Part shown: one piece after another, positions 8,806 to 18,473 of the stretch
Position numbering within the stretch: the first letter of the stretch is position 1
Layout of the letters: the number at the start of each line of letters is the position of its first letter
Origin: Rhodanobacter sp.
Lineage (GTDB): Bacteria > Pseudomonadota > Gammaproteobacteria > Xanthomonadales > Rhodanobacteraceae
Assembly: GCA_004298045.1 (NCBI GenBank)
Contig: SCRM01000006.1
Location: 1 to 64,000, forward strand
Reading direction: 5' to 3'
DNA: 64,000 nucleotides
Program-made: the position numbers and the translations under genes
The notes under the pieces: generated by a model
What the model was told of the DNA's origin: nothing
Databases searched by the model: none
What the model saw: the letters and a program-made list of their open reading frames with translations, nothing else

Positions 8806-11124
8806 TCAGAACGGCAACTTGAGCGACGGCTCCACCGCCAGGAGCTGGGTACGGAACACCTGCTGCACGCGCTTGAGCGCGGCCTCGTCGTTGGCATCGA
8901 ACCGCAGCACCAGCACCGGTGTGGTGTTGGAGGCGCGCACCAGGCCCCAGCCATCCGGCCAATCGGCGCGCACGCCGTCGATGGTGATGAGCGTGGCGTC
9001 GCCGAATTTCGCCGCGGCACGGAATTTCTCCATGAAGCGGTAGTGTTCGCCCTCGGCCATCGGGATCTTGAGCTCGGGGGTGGAAACGCCCTTGGGCAAG
9101 GTGGCGAAGATCTCCTCCGGCGTGCGCCCTTCCAGGTCGCCGGCCAGGATTTCCAGCAGCCGCGCGCCGGCATACACGCCATCGTCGAAGCCGTACCAGC
9201 GCTCCTTGAAGAAGAAATGCCCGCTCATTTCACCGGCGAGTTCGGCGCCGGTTTCGCGCATCTTGGCCTTGATCAGCGAGTGCCCGGTGCGCCACATCAG
9301 CGGGCTGCCGCCGGCTTCGAGAATCTGCCCCTTGAGATGCCCGGTGCACTTCACGTCGTAGATGACGGTGGCGCCCGGCTGGCGCGCCAGCACGTCGCGC
9401 GCAAACAGCATCAGCACGCGATCGGGAAACACGATTTCGCCCGTCTTGGTGACCACGCCCAGACGGTCGCCATCGCCATCGAACGCCACGCCGAGATCGG
9501 CACCGGTCTGGCGCACCGCGAGGATCAGATCCTGCAGGTTGCGCGGCTCGGACGGGTCGGGGTGGTGGTTGGGGAAGGTGCCGTCGACATCGCAGTAGAG
9601 CGGAATGATTTCGCAACCGATGCCGGACAGCACCTGCGGCGCGATCACGCCGGGGATGCCGTTGCCGCAATCCACCACCACCTTCAGGCGGCGCTCGGTC
9701 TGCACGTCGGACACGATGCGCTCGAGATAATCGGGCAACACGTCGATCTGGCGCAGCTTGCCGCCGCCACCTTGTTCGAGCGCGTCTTCGGCAATCCGCC
9801 GGTAGAGATCCTTGATCGCCCCTTCGGACAGCGTCTGCCCGCCAATCACGACCTTGAAGCCGTTGTAGTCGGGCGGGTTGTGGCTGCCGGTCACGGCCAC
9901 GCCGCAGCCGGTGCCGTAGTGGAAAGTGGCGAAGTACACCACCGGCGTGGGCACCGCACCGAGGTCGACCACGTCGACGCCGGCGTCGCACAGGCCCTGG
10001 CACAGCGCCCCGGCAAGCTCCGGGCCGGACAGTCGGCCATCGCGACCCACCACGATCTCGCGCAGGCCCTGCTCGCGCATCAGGCTACCGATCGACTGGC
10101 CCAACTGTTGCGCCACGCCGGCATCCAGCGTCTGGCCAACCACGCCGCGGATGTCGTACGCGCGAAAAATGCCGGGATCAACGCGGATGCCGGCCACGGC
10201 CGGCGGCGCGGCGGCCGCGATGGGCGCGGGAAGGGATGTTGCCGGTGTTGCAGCATGCTTGGCCAACGTAAACTCCTGGATGTCGATCCCCGCGCCGCCA
10301 GCGTCGTGCGCCGAGCGTCGGTGCCAGATGATCAGGTAGCTGCCGATGCCCAGCCCGAGCAAGGCCAGCAAGGCAGCGAGCGGCCACGAATGCGGCAGCA
10401 CGATGAATGCGTCCGGCAGCGCGGCGGCAACGCTGAAGGTACTACCGGGAACCATCTTCGCAACCGGCTCCGCCTGGGCGGCCGCACTGCCGTGCGCAAG
10501 GATGCGCATGTCGCTGTCCGTGTCGCCCTGCCGCAAATCGAGCCGGCCGCCCGCAGGCGACACCGATTCGAACACCTGCTTGACCGGCGCGAACGGCAGT
10601 TCGACCCACAGCCACGCCTGCGCGTGGCCGGCCTGACCGAGCGGCACCACCATGCTCAGGCGGCGGTCGCCGATGCCGTGTGAGACGCTCTGCACCGGCG
10701 GCAGCCCATCGTCGGTTTGCGCCGCCATGAGCTGCGCTGCCTTGGCGTAGCCAAACTCGCGGAAATTGGCATGCAGCACTTCTGCCAGGCTGCCGCTGTA
10801 GACGTCGAGCGCGAGGGCCTGCGGCAGCTCGGCATGCAGGGCCGCCACCAGCTGCGCGTGGTCGAGTTGCAAGGTGGCCGGCGGCAGGGTCGCGGCGATG
10901 TTTTCCACCGCGGCACGCTGGCGTGCCACCGTGCTTGCCAGCCCTTGCGCCACCGTGTCGCGGGCACGCACCACGCGCGCGGCGGCGTGTGCCTCGTCGG
11001 CGACGAGCCAGGTTTGCCAGGCGCAAAACACGCCAGCCAGCAGGAACACGGTGCCCAGCGCAAGCGGCCACAAACGCCGCACATCGACCTGCATACGCCG
11101 TCTCGAACCGCTCGCCTCAGCCAT
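8806..11124 (-). CDS. algC: Membrane-anchored phosphomannomutase/phosphoglucomutase (AlgC-type fusion)
   Basis: 772 aa, about 310 residues longer than plain AlgC. The C-terminal part from about residue 315 is a complete alpha-D-phosphohexomutase. It has the phosphoserine loop TGSHNPP (Ser at about 414), the Mg loop DGDGDR (549-554) and the sugar-binding GEMSGH. It supplies mannose-1-P and glucose-1-P for LPS or exopolysaccharide. The N-terminal part has membrane segments at about 18-40 and 246-267 flanking a roughly 200-residue probably periplasmic domain, then an Ala/Pro linker. It is the last gene after coaBC and dut. Confidence 0.9.
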   Translation of the reverse strand: MAEASGSRRRMQVDVRRLWPLALGTVFLLAGVFCAWQTWLVADEAHAAARVVRARDTVAQGLASTVARQRAAVENIAATLPPATLQLDHAQLVAALHAELPQALALDVYSGSLAEVLHANFREFGYAKAAQLMAAQTDDGLPPVQSVSHGIGDRRLSMVVPLGQAGHAQAWLWVELPFAPVKQVFESVSPAGGRLDLRQGDTDSDMRILAHGSAAAQAEPVAKMVPGSTFSVAAALPDAFIVLPHSWPLAALLALLGLGIGSYLIIWHRRSAHDAGGAGIDIQEFTLAKHAATPATSLPAPIAAAAPPAVAGIRVDPGIFRAYDIRGVVGQTLDAGVAQQLGQSIGSLMREQGLREIVVGRDGRLSGPELAGALCQGLCDAGVDVVDLGAVPTPVVYFATFHYGTGCGVAVTGSHNPPDYNGFKVVIGGQTLSEGAIKDLYRRIAEDALEQGGGGKLRQIDVLPDYLERIVSDVQTERRLKVVVDCGNGIPGVIAPQVLSGIGCEIIPLYCDVDGTFPNHHPDPSEPRNLQDLILAVRQTGADLGVAFDGDGDRLGVVTKTGEIVFPDRVLMLFARDVLARQPGATVIYDVKCTGHLKGQILEAGGSPLMWRTGHSLIKAKMRETGAELAGEMSGHFFFKERWYGFDDGVYAGARLLEILAGDLEGRTPEEIFATLPKGVSTPELKIPMAEGEHYRFMEKFRAAAKFGDATLITIDGVRADWPDGWGLVRASNTTPVLVLRFDANDEAALKRVQQVFRTQLLAVEPSLKLPF

Positions 11125-11175
11125 TGCCGATCCCTGTCGTCACAGGTGCCTGTGCCTTCCGGTTGCCTTGCGGCA

Positions 11176-11631
11176 TCACCGGATACCGGTTGAACCAAAC
11201 CCGCCACTGCCGCGCGTGCTGGGCGCGAAATCCGCCACCACCGTCAACCGCGCCTGCGCCACGGGCACCAGCAGCAGCTGCGCGATGCGATCGCCGATTT
11301 CTATGGTGTACGCCGCACGGCCGCGATTCCAGCAGGAAATCATCAGCGGCCCCTGATAGTCGGCGTCGATCACCCCGACAAGGTTCCCCATCACCAGGCC
11401 GTGTTTGTGCCCCAGCCCCGAGCGCGGCACGATCAGCGCGCACCAGCCGGGGTCGCCGATGTGGATCGCGATGCCGCTGGGCACCAGCGCACTTTCGCCG
11501 GGGGCGAGCGTGAGCGGCGCTGCCAGCGCGGCGCGCAGATCCATCCCGGCGCTGCCGGGTGTGGCCGCGGCCGGCAGCGGGATGCTTGCGCCCAGACGCG
11601 GGTCGAGAACCTTGAGCTGGACGTCGAGCAT
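11176..11631 (-). CDS. dut: dUTP pyrophosphatase
   Basis: Trimeric dUTPase hydrolysing dUTP to dUMP, 151 aa. All five family motifs are visible in order: [30 protein letters not shown] with the catalytic Asp, RIAQLLLVP, and the C-terminal Gly-rich arm [10 protein letters not shown]. It sits 6 nt after coaBC, the same order as in many gammaproteobacteria, and 51 nt before the phosphomannomutase. Confidence 0.97.
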   Translation of the reverse strand: MLDVQLKVLDPRLGASIPLPAAATPGSAGMDLRAALAAPLTLAPGESALVPSGIAIHIGDPGWCALIVPRSGLGHKHGLVMGNLVGVIDADYQGPLMISCWNRGRAAYTIEIGDRIAQLLLVPVAQARLTVVADFAPSTRGSGGFGSTGIR

Positions 11632-11637
11632 GGCCGC

Positions 11638-12843
11638 TCAGCCGCGCGCGGCGTGGTAGCGCTCGGCGATGCAGGCAACAAGCTGGCGTGCCAGCTCGAT
11701 CTTGCTGGCACGCGGCAACGGCTGGTGGCCGTCCTTCCAGAACACCTCGAGCGCGTTGTCGGCGCAGTCGAAGCCAAGGCCGTCGCCGACGCGGTTGGCG
11801 GCGATCATGTCCAGCCCTTTGCGCGCGAGCTTGTCCTGCGCATAGCGCTCCACTTCGTGGGTTTCCGCCGCAAAGCCGACCAGGAACGGCGGCGCGGAAA
11901 GCGCCGCCAGGCTGGCGAGGATGTCGGGGTTTTCCGCCAGTTCGAGCACCAGATCGGCGCCGGCCTGTTTCTTCAGCTTGCGCCCGGCACACTGCACCGG
12001 GCGATAGTCGCCCACCGCGGCCGCCCCGACGTAGATCTGCGCCGTATGGCATGCGGCCTGCACCGCCTGCTGCATCTGCGCGGCGCTGCGCACGTTGACC
12101 CGGTGGCCGACGCCCGCTGGCGTCGGCAGGCTGACCGGCCCGGCCACCAGGGTCACCTCGGCGCCAGCTTCGACCGCCGCCTGCGCCACCGCAAACCCCA
12201 TCTTGCCGGAGCTGCGGTTGCCGATGAAGCGCACCGGGTCGATGTCCTCGAACGTGGGGCCCGCGCTGACGACCACGGCCACGCCGCCCAGCACGCCCGC
12301 GCCGAACGACGCCGCCAGCGCGTCGCGCATCGCCTCGGGCTCGACCATGCGCCCGGCGCCGACATCCCCGCAGGCCTGCGCGCCATCCGCCGGCCCCAGC
12401 ACATGCACGCCACGCTGGCGCAACGTGGCCATGTTGGCCTGCACCGCCGGGTGCGCCCACATCTGCCGGTTCATCGCCGGCGCGAGGTAGAGCGGGGCAT
12501 CGCTGGCGAGGCACAGCGTGGTCAACAGATCGTCGGCATGGCCATGCGCCAGGCGGGCGATGGCATCGGCACTGGCCGGCGCAATCAGGATGCGTTCGGC
12601 CCAGCGCGCCAGTTCGATGTGGCCCATGGCGGCTTCGGCGGAGGCATCCCACAGCGAGGTGCGCACGCTCTGGCCAGACAAGGCCTGGAAGGTGGCGGTG
12701 CCGACAAAGTGCTCGGCACCGGCGGTCATCACCACCCGTACCTCGGCGCCGGCGTCACGCAGCCGGCGCACCAGCTCGCACGCCTTGTAGGCAGCTATGC
12801 CGCCTGAAACCCCCAGCAGAATGCGCCGCTCAGCAAGACTCAT
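11638..12843 (-). CDS. coaBC: Bifunctional phosphopantothenoylcysteine decarboxylase/synthase
   Basis: Two successive steps of coenzyme A synthesis, 401 aa. The N-terminal flavoprotein CoaC domain shows [18 protein letters not shown] and the substrate motif APAMNRQMW. The C-terminal CoaB domain shows the [15 protein letters not shown] signature and the following AGPVSLPTP. It heads the coaBC-dut-algC run and is divergent from radC with about 95 nt between the starts. Confidence 0.96.
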   Translation of the reverse strand: MSLAERRILLGVSGGIAAYKACELVRRLRDAGAEVRVVMTAGAEHFVGTATFQALSGQSVRTSLWDASAEAAMGHIELARWAERILIAPASADAIARLAHGHADDLLTTLCLASDAPLYLAPAMNRQMWAHPAVQANMATLRQRGVHVLGPADGAQACGDVGAGRMVEPEAMRDALAASFGAGVLGGVAVVVSAGPTFEDIDPVRFIGNRSSGKMGFAVAQAAVEAGAEVTLVAGPVSLPTPAGVGHRVNVRSAAQMQQAVQAACHTAQIYVGAAAVGDYRPVQCAGRKLKKQAGADLVLELAENPDILASLAALSAPPFLVGFAAETHEVERYAQDKLARKGLDMIAANRVGDGLGFDCADNALEVFWKDGHQPLPRASKIELARQLVACIAERYHAARG

Positions 12844-12938
12844 GTAGGTTCGGCCTGACGTACCTCAACGCGGCTAGCTTACCGGAACTGCAGGCCGCGA
12901 CGGCTGCCGCGTGGCGGCATAACGGGCACGCTGGCGGC

Positions 12939-13610
12939 ATGAGCATCCGTGATTGGCCCGAAGGCGAACGCCCGCGCGAAAAGCTGCTCGCACGCGGCAG
13001 CGACGCGCTCTCCGATGCCGAACTGCTGGCCGTGCTGCTGGGCAGCGGCGTGCGCGGCAAGGACGCAATCGCGCTGGCACGGGAAATATTGCTGGCCGCC
13101 GGCAGCCTGTCCAATTTGTTGGCGCGGCCCGACCAGTCCGCCCGCGTCCGTGGCCTCGGCCCGGCCAAGCGCGCGCGCATCGCGGCCGCGCTGGAACTGG
13201 CACGACGCAGCCTGGCCGAACAACTGCGCGAGCAGCCGGCGCTGGCCAATCCGCGCGACAGCGGCACCTATCTGCGTGCACGCATGCGCCACCTGCCGTA
13301 TGAAATCTTCGCTTGCCTGTTTCTCGACAACCGCCACCGCGTGCTGGGGTTCGCGGAACTGTTCCGCGGCACGGTGGACGGCGCCAGCGTGCATCCACGC
13401 GAGGTCGTGCGCGCCTGCCTCGAGCACAACGCCAGCGCGGTGATCTTCGCCCACAACCACCCTTCCGGTGTGGCCGAGCCGAGCGCCGCCGACCGCGCCA
13501 TCACCCATGATTTGGGCGATGCGCTCAGGACCATCGGCGTACGGGTGCTGGACCACCTCGTGATTGGCGCCGGCGAGCCGGTGTCGATGGCCGCGCGCGG
13601 CCTTATTTGA
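12939..13610 (+). CDS. radC: RadC/JAB1 metalloprotease-fold protein
   Basis: 223 aa, full length. N-terminal helix-hairpin-helix (LARPDQSARVRGLGPAKRARI) and C-terminal MPN/JAMM domain with the zinc motif HNHPSG followed by Asp (AAD). The old assignment as a DNA-repair protein is not well supported, and the biochemical role is unsettled. Its location divergent from coaBC is common in proteobacteria. Confidence 0.93.
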   Translation: MSIRDWPEGERPREKLLARGSDALSDAELLAVLLGSGVRGKDAIALAREILLAAGSLSNLLARPDQSARVRGLGPAKRARIAAALELARRSLAEQLREQPALANPRDSGTYLRARMRHLPYEIFACLFLDNRHRVLGFAELFRGTVDGASVHPREVVRACLEHNASAVIFAHNHPSGVAEPSAADRAITHDLGDALRTIGVRVLDHLVIGAGEPVSMAARGLI

Positions 13611-13671
13611 TGCGCTCTGGCGGGTGTGAGCCAACCCTTCGCTGCAGGGTTCGCGGCCAAGCTGCGGATAC

Positions 13672-13680
13672 TTATGCACA
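13672..13680 (+). promoter_or_regulatory. DnaA-box match
   Basis: TTATGCACA fits the DnaA consensus TTWTNCACA exactly. A nonamer can occur by chance; its interest comes from the second box 155 bp away. Confidence 0.4.
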
Positions 13681-13835
13681 AATACCGCAGATCGGCGCTT
13701 GCAGGGGTCATTCAAGGCGGCACACGAAGGTTTTCACTTAACCTATTGATAGCAAAGTACCTGTCGGCGTGGAACACCTGCAAGGACTGTTCCACGCGCC
13801 AAGCCGGCAAGAACCTCCGTACTTTCCCCACAGAC

Positions 13836-13844
13836 TTATCCACA
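13836..13844 (+). promoter_or_regulatory. DnaA-box match (strong consensus)
   Basis: TTATCCACA is the highest-affinity form of the DnaA box. It sits about 105 nt upstream of argS, preceded by a related TTCCCCACA. Confidence 0.45.
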
Positions 13845-13949
13845 AGCCGCACGGGCACCACCTCGCCACTGGTCACGTACCTGCGTCAGCACGGTGGGCG
13901 GCCAAGCGTCTGCTAGCATTATCGGTTCCATCCCGAACCTGCCGCGCCC

Positions 13950-15638
13950 GTGAAAGCACAGTTGCACGCCCTGGTCCTTGAGGCCATCCACGCCCTGCAG
14001 GGCCAGACGCTGCTGCCGGGCGACCTCGTGGTTCCGGATTTCGTGATTGAGCGCACACGCAGCCGCGAACACGGCGACTTCGCCACCAACGTGGCGATGC
14101 TTTTGGCCAAGGCGGCACGCCGCAAGCCGCGCGAACTGGCGGAACAGTTGGTGACGGCACTGCCGGCCAGCGCCGAAGTGGCCAAGATCGAGATTGCCGG
14201 CCCCGGCTTCATCAACTTTTTTCTCGCCGCCGACGCCAGCCAAGCGCTGGTGCGGCGCATCCTGGAACAAGGTGAGCGTTACGGCCGCAACGCCAGCGGT
14301 GCCGGGCGCACCGTGGGGGTCGAGTTTGTTTCGGCCAACCCCACCGGCCCGCTGCACGTGGGCCACGGCCGCAATGCGGCGCTGGGCGACTGCGTGGCGC
14401 GCCTGCTGGGAGCCGCTGGCTGGGCGGTAAAGCGCGAGTTCTACTACAACGACGCCGGCGTGCAGATCGCCAACCTCGCAGTGTCGGTGCAGGCGCGTGC
14501 GCGCGGGATTGCACCGGAGGCCCCCGGTTGGCCGGAGAACGGCTACCGCGGCGACTACATCGCCGACGTCGCGAGCGCCTATCTGGCCGGCGCGAGCGTC
14601 AGCGTCGAGGGCCAGACCGTCACCGGCGCGAAGGATCCGGACAATCTCGACGCGATCCGCGCGTTCGCCGTGGCCTACCTGCGGCACGAGCAGAACCTCG
14701 ACCTCGCCGCCTTCGGTGTCGGGTTCGACGTGTATTTCCTCGAATCCTCGCTGTACGCCGACGGCAAGGTGGAGGAAGCCGTGCGCGGGCTGACGGCCCA
14801 CGGCTACACCTACGAGGAAGGCGGCGCGCTGTGGCTGAAGACGACGGCCTTCGGCGACGACAAGGACCGCGTGATGCGCAAGTCCGACGGCACCTATACC
14901 TATTTCGTGCCGGACGTGGCCTACCATCTCTCGAAGTGGCAGCGCGGCTACGGCAAGGCGATCACCGTGCTGGGCTCGGACCACCACGGCTCGCTGGCGC
15001 GCGTGAAGGCCGGCCTGCAGGCGCTGGATCGCGGCATCCCCAGGGGCTACCCGGATTACCTCCTATACCAGATGGTGACGGTGATGCGCGGCGGCGAGGA
15101 GGTGAAGATCTCCAAGCGCGCCGGCAGCTACGTCACCCTGCGCGACCTGATCGACGAGGTGGGTCGCGACGCCACGCGCTACTTCCTCGTCTCGCGCAAG
15201 AGCGATTCGCAGCTGGTGTTCGACATCGACCTCGCGCGCTCGCAGTCCAACGACAACCCGGTGTACTACATCCAGTACGCCCACGCGCGGGTGTGCAGCG
15301 TGCTGCGCCAGGCCGGTGAAAAAGGCCTTGCGCAAGACCAAGCCAACGGCCTGCTGCACCTCGACCGCCTCGACAACGAACACGAACAGGCGTTGCTGAC
15401 CGAGCTTTCACGCTACCCGGAGGTCGTCGCCAGCGCGGCGACCAACCTCGAACCGCATTTGCTCGCGGTGTGGTTGCGCGACCTCGCCAACGCGTTCCAT
15501 ACGTATTACAACGCCTGCCAGTTTCTGGTTGACGACAAGGATCTGCGCGACGCCCGCCTCGCCCTCGCGGTGGCGACCCGGCAAGTGCTGCGCAACGGTC
15601 TGGACCTGCTGGGCCTCACCGCCCCGGAGCACATGTGA
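13950..15638 (+). CDS. argS: Arginyl-tRNA synthetase
   Basis: Class I synthetase charging tRNA-Arg, 562 aa, normal length. It has the N-terminal Add-1 domain, the signature [16 protein letters not shown] containing the HIGH-equivalent HVGH, the degenerate KMSKS loop [10 protein letters not shown], and a C-terminal DALR anticodon-binding domain ending [12 protein letters not shown]. The start is GTG at 13950. Its stop overlaps the ATG of the following SPOR gene by one base, suggesting translational coupling. Confidence 0.97.
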   Translation: MKAQLHALVLEAIHALQGQTLLPGDLVVPDFVIERTRSREHGDFATNVAMLLAKAARRKPRELAEQLVTALPASAEVAKIEIAGPGFINFFLAADASQALVRRILEQGERYGRNASGAGRTVGVEFVSANPTGPLHVGHGRNAALGDCVARLLGAAGWAVKREFYYNDAGVQIANLAVSVQARARGIAPEAPGWPENGYRGDYIADVASAYLAGASVSVEGQTVTGAKDPDNLDAIRAFAVAYLRHEQNLDLAAFGVGFDVYFLESSLYADGKVEEAVRGLTAHGYTYEEGGALWLKTTAFGDDKDRVMRKSDGTYTYFVPDVAYHLSKWQRGYGKAITVLGSDHHGSLARVKAGLQALDRGIPRGYPDYLLYQMVTVMRGGEEVKISKRAGSYVTLRDLIDEVGRDATRYFLVSRKSDSQLVFDIDLARSQSNDNPVYYIQYAHARVCSVLRQAGEKGLAQDQANGLLHLDRLDNEHEQALLTELSRYPEVVASAATNLEPHLLAVWLRDLANAFHTYYNACQFLVDDKDLRDARLALAVATRQVLRNGLDLLGLTAPEHM

Positions 15639-16357
15639 TGGCGCAACGCAGAGCCAAGGGCCGCCAGGCCGTGCGCAATTCGAGCGGCGGCGTACCCGCG
15701 TGGGCGTGGGCGCTGGTCGGCGCCATCGCCGGCGGCATCTTCGTCGTGGTGCTGATGCACCGCTCGCAATTGCCGATGACCCCCGGCCCGCAAGCCAATC
15801 CGCAGGCCACGGCCGAGACACCCAGCGAGGCCGGCGCCGTCGCCCCGGCCACGACGTCGAGCGCAGCGAAAAAACCGCAGTTCGATTTCTATTCGGTGCT
15901 GTCGGAAAAAGAAGTGCGCATTCCGGACGCCGAAATCAGCGCGCAGGCCAAGGCCGAGCAGCAGAAACAGGCCGCCGCTGCCGCTGCTGCCGCCAACGCC
16001 GCGCCGCCGGCGCCGACGCCAACCCCCAACCCGGCGACCCCGGTGGCGGGCGCCAACGGCCACATCGCCACGCAAACCGTGGAAGCCGCACCACCTGCGG
16101 CGCTGCCGGAGCCGGCCGGCGGCGGTGGCTACCTGCTGCAGATCGGCGCTTTCCCGGACGCGGCGAAAGCCGAGTCGATGAAGGCGCAAATGGCCATGCA
16201 GGGCTTTGTCGCCAACGTGCAGACGGTCACCGTGCACGGCCAGCCCTACCACCGCGTGCGGCTCGGGCCGTTCGCCAGCGCCAGCGCACTGGAAGCGACC
16301 AAACAGCGGCTGACCGCTGCCGGCATCCCGTCGATCGCGCTGAAAGAAGGCAAGTAG
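15638..16357 (+). CDS. SPOR domain membrane protein (FtsN-like)
   Basis: 239 aa. A short basic cytoplasmic tail is followed by one transmembrane helix (about 22-41), a long Ala/Pro/Gln-rich periplasmic linker and a C-terminal SPOR domain from about residue 160 (YLLQIGAFPDAAKAESMKAQ). SPOR domains bind denuded glycan strands at division septa, so this is a candidate FtsN-like division protein. Its location directly after argS is the same as that of FtsN-like SPOR genes in other gammaproteobacteria. It starts at the ATG overlapping the argS stop. Confidence 0.88.
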   Translation: MAQRRAKGRQAVRNSSGGVPAWAWALVGAIAGGIFVVVLMHRSQLPMTPGPQANPQATAETPSEAGAVAPATTSSAAKKPQFDFYSVLSEKEVRIPDAEISAQAKAEQQKQAAAAAAAANAAPPAPTPTPNPATPVAGANGHIATQTVEAAPPAALPEPAGGGGYLLQIGAFPDAAKAESMKAQMAMQGFVANVQTVTVHGQPYHRVRLGPFASASALEATKQRLTAAGIPSIALKEGK

Positions 16358-16379
16358 TTTTTCGCCGAGGATGACAAGC

Positions 16380-17132
16380 ATGAGCACCAAGACTGTCTGG
16401 ATCACCGGCGCCACCGCCGGTTTCGGCGCTGCCACCGCGGAGCGTTTCCTCGCCGGCGGCTGGCGCGTGATCGCCAGCGGCCGCCGCGCCGAGCGGCTGA
16501 CCGCACTGGTCGCCAAGTACGGCGCCGACCGCGTGCATGCCGCCGCGTTCGACCAGCGCGACGAGGGCGCGCTGCGCCACGCCATCGACACGCTGCCACC
16601 GGCGTTCGCCGAGGTCGATCTCCTGGTGAACAACGCCGGCCTCGCGCTCGGCACCGGCTTGGCGCAAGAGTCCGATCTGGCGCAGTGGAAGCAGATGATC
16701 GACACCAACGTCACCGCGCTGGTGACGATGACGCGCCTGCTGCTGCCGCGGCTGATCGCACGCCGCGGCGCCATCGTCAACCTGAGCTCGATCTCCGGCA
16801 GCTACCCCTACCGCGGCGGCAACGTGTACGGCGGCACCAAGGCGTTCGTCACCCAATTCTCGCAGAACCTGCGCGTGGATCTACACGGCAGCGGCGTGCG
16901 CGTCACCTCGATCGAGCCGGGCATGGCGCAGACCGAGTTCACGGTGGTGCGCACCGGCGGCGACCAGGCAGCATCGGACCAGCTTTACGCCGGCGCCCAC
17001 CCGATCACCGCCGGCGACATCGCCGACACCATCTGGTGGGTGGCCAACCTGCCCGCGCACCTGGACATCACGCGGCTGGAAATCATGCCGGTCAGCCAAT
17101 CCGCCGCCGGGTTGCAAGTGCACCGCGACTGA
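16380..17132 (+). CDS. Short-chain dehydrogenase/reductase (YdfG-like)
   Basis: 250 aa NAD(P)-binding Rossmann enzyme. It shows TGATAGFGAATAE near the N-terminus, NNAG at about residue 85, and the catalytic Ser (LSSISGSYPY) and YGGTKAF (Tyr-x-x-x-Lys) of classical SDRs. The overall pattern, including ISGSYPYRGGNVYGGTKAFV, is close to E. coli YdfG, an NADP-dependent 3-hydroxy acid (serine/malonic semialdehyde) dehydrogenase. The start at 16380 has GAGG 10 nt upstream. It converges with the fliP operon across a hairpin terminator. Confidence 0.88.
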   Translation: MSTKTVWITGATAGFGAATAERFLAGGWRVIASGRRAERLTALVAKYGADRVHAAAFDQRDEGALRHAIDTLPPAFAEVDLLVNNAGLALGTGLAQESDLAQWKQMIDTNVTALVTMTRLLLPRLIARRGAIVNLSSISGSYPYRGGNVYGGTKAFVTQFSQNLRVDLHGSGVRVTSIEPGMAQTEFTVVRTGGDQAASDQLYAGAHPITAGDIADTIWWVANLPAHLDITRLEIMPVSQSAAGLQVHRD

Positions 17133-17179
17133 CACAGATCGGTCGGGTCAAGGCCCGGCCCACAGGGTTTGCCGCAACG

Positions 17180-17208
17180 CAGGGCGCGTCGTTCACCGGC
17201 GCGCCCTG
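17180..17208. terminator. Hairpin between convergent SDR gene and fliP operon
   Basis: A 9-bp perfect stem (CAGGGCGCG with CGCGCCCTG) and 11-nt loop is followed on the plus strand by TTGTCGT. It lies between two convergent transcription units and could act in both directions. The U-tract is poor. Confidence 0.5.
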
Positions 17209-17217
17209 TTGTCGTCC

Positions 17218-17241
17218 ATTCCCTATTCCCGATTCCCGGCC
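17218..17241. repeat. Tandem heptamer repeat (ATTCCCG family)
   Basis: Consecutive CTATTCCCGATTCCCGG units lie just past the fliP stop. The same CGGGAAT/ATTCCCG heptamer recurs at 18441-18470, 20608-20632 and 52487-52503. Confidence 0.6.
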
Positions 17242-18063
17242 TCACGTATAAAAGCTGCCCGCGAGCGTCCCCAGCAGCAGCGTCCAGCCATCCACCAGCA
17301 CGAACAGCATGATCTTGAACGGCAGCGAGATGATCGAAGGGGAGACCATCATCATGCCCATCGACATCAGCACGCTGGCGACGACGATGTCGATGATGAG
17401 GAACGGGATGAACAGCAGGAAGCCCATCTGGAACGCGGTTTTCAGCTCCGAGGTGAGGAATGCCGGCATGGCCACGGTGAACGGCACGTCGGCCTTGCTG
17501 GTGTAGGGCTTGCTGCCGGCGAGCTTGGTGAACAGCCCGAGGTCGGCTTCGCGGGTCTGGTCGAGCATGAAGTGCTTGAATGGCGCGGTAGCGGCGGGCA
17601 GTGCCTGTTCGGCGGACATCTGGCCGTCCATATACGGCTTGACGCCCTGGTTGTAGGACTGGTTCAGCACCGGCGACATCACGAACAGCGTGAGAAACAG
17701 CGCCAGCCCCAGCAGCACCTGATTGGGCGGTGTGGATTGCGTGCCCAGCGCCTGGCGCAAAAAGCCGAGCACGATGATGATGCGGGTGAACGACGTCATC
17801 ATCAGCACGATCGCCGGCAACAGCGTGAGCACGGTGAGCAGCGCCAGCATCTGCAGCGACAGCGTCCAGTTTTTCACCCCGCCCGGCGCATCGTGCACGC
17901 TCAGCACCGGGATGCCCTGGCTGCCGATGCCGGCCGGGCTCGCCGGCATGCTCACCGCCGGCGCACTGGCCGGCACCTTGGTCGCTGGCGGGGCGCCAAA
18001 GGCCACCAGCGGCAGCAATGCCAACAGCAGCACGAGGCCACAGCGAAGCAGGCGCGCGCTCAT
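17242..18063 (-). CDS. fliP: Flagellar export gate protein FliP
   Basis: Core subunit of the flagellar type III export gate, 273 aa. An N-terminal signal peptide (residues 1-23) is followed by the usual hydrophobic pattern: LLTVLTLLPAIVLMMTSFTRIIIVLGFLRQ, the periplasmic loop, and C-terminal helices with MGFLLFIPFLIIDIVVASVLMSMGMMM. It is the last gene of the fliLMNOP run. No fliQ, fliR or flhB follows, because the next gene is the convergent SDR. Those components must lie elsewhere. Confidence 0.96.
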   Translation of the reverse strand: MSARLLRCGLVLLLALLPLVAFGAPPATKVPASAPAVSMPASPAGIGSQGIPVLSVHDAPGGVKNWTLSLQMLALLTVLTLLPAIVLMMTSFTRIIIVLGFLRQALGTQSTPPNQVLLGLALFLTLFVMSPVLNQSYNQGVKPYMDGQMSAEQALPAATAPFKHFMLDQTREADLGLFTKLAGSKPYTSKADVPFTVAMPAFLTSELKTAFQMGFLLFIPFLIIDIVVASVLMSMGMMMVSPSIISLPFKIMLFVLVDGWTLLLGTLAGSFYT

Positions 18064-18470
18064 GGTTTTGGCCGGCGCAGGCGAGTGAGGAGCTGGGCAA
18101 AATTCGGCACCGCGGGCACCACCGGCGCAGGTGCTTCAGTTGCCGGCGCCACGCCGTCGTAGACGTGCAACGTGTGCATGCCGCCGGGGCCGACGCCCAC
18201 CAAGAGACGCTTGCCGTCGGCGTCGATCAGCAGCACCCGGTCGCGTGCGCCCACCGCCATGGTTTCGACGCAGCGGATGCGCCGCCCGCCCGCCCGCGCG
18301 CGCCCCTGCATCCGCCGCGACAACCACCCCGCAACGAATATCAGCGCGATCACCGCGACCAGGCTGAGCACCACCCGCACCAGCTCGCCACCGACATCCA
18401 CATCGCTCGCAGGCAGCGCCGCGGGCGCGAGCAACGCGAGTCGATTCCCGATTCCCGATTTCCTATTCAC
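18060..18470 (-). CDS. fliO: Flagellar biosynthesis protein FliO
   Basis: 136 aa, a FliO-type assembly factor for FliP. One transmembrane helix (about residues 30-50) is followed by WLSRRMQGR and the cytoplasmic domain IRCVETMAVGARDRVLLIDADGKRLLVGV typical of FliO. The GTG start at 18470 places the first ten residues (NRKSGIGNR) inside an ATTCCCG heptamer repeat, so the true start may be a later TTG at 18434. It overlaps fliP by 4 bp. Confidence 0.9.
   Translation of the reverse strand: MNRKSGIGNRLALLAPAALPASDVDVGGELVRVVLSLVAVIALIFVAGWLSRRMQGRARAGGRRIRCVETMAVGARDRVLLIDADGKRLLVGVGPGGMHTLHVYDGVAPATEAPAPVVPAVPNFAQLLTRLRRPKP
18441..18470. repeat. Tandem heptamer repeat inside the fliO 5' end
   Basis: Units of ATTCCCG in tandem occupy the first codons of fliO and reach to within a few bases of the fliN stop. 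Confidence 0.6.
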
Positions 18471-18473
18471 GGC

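Larger units (their letters stand above)
13611..13949. other. 339-bp intergenic region radC-argS with DnaA-box matches
   Basis: No coding sequence is evident. The region is more AT-rich than its surroundings and holds two matches to the DnaA box (13672-13680 and 13836-13844). A possible extended -10 (TGCTAGCAT) lies about 30 nt before argS. No terminator or tRNA was seen. Confidence 0.5.
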
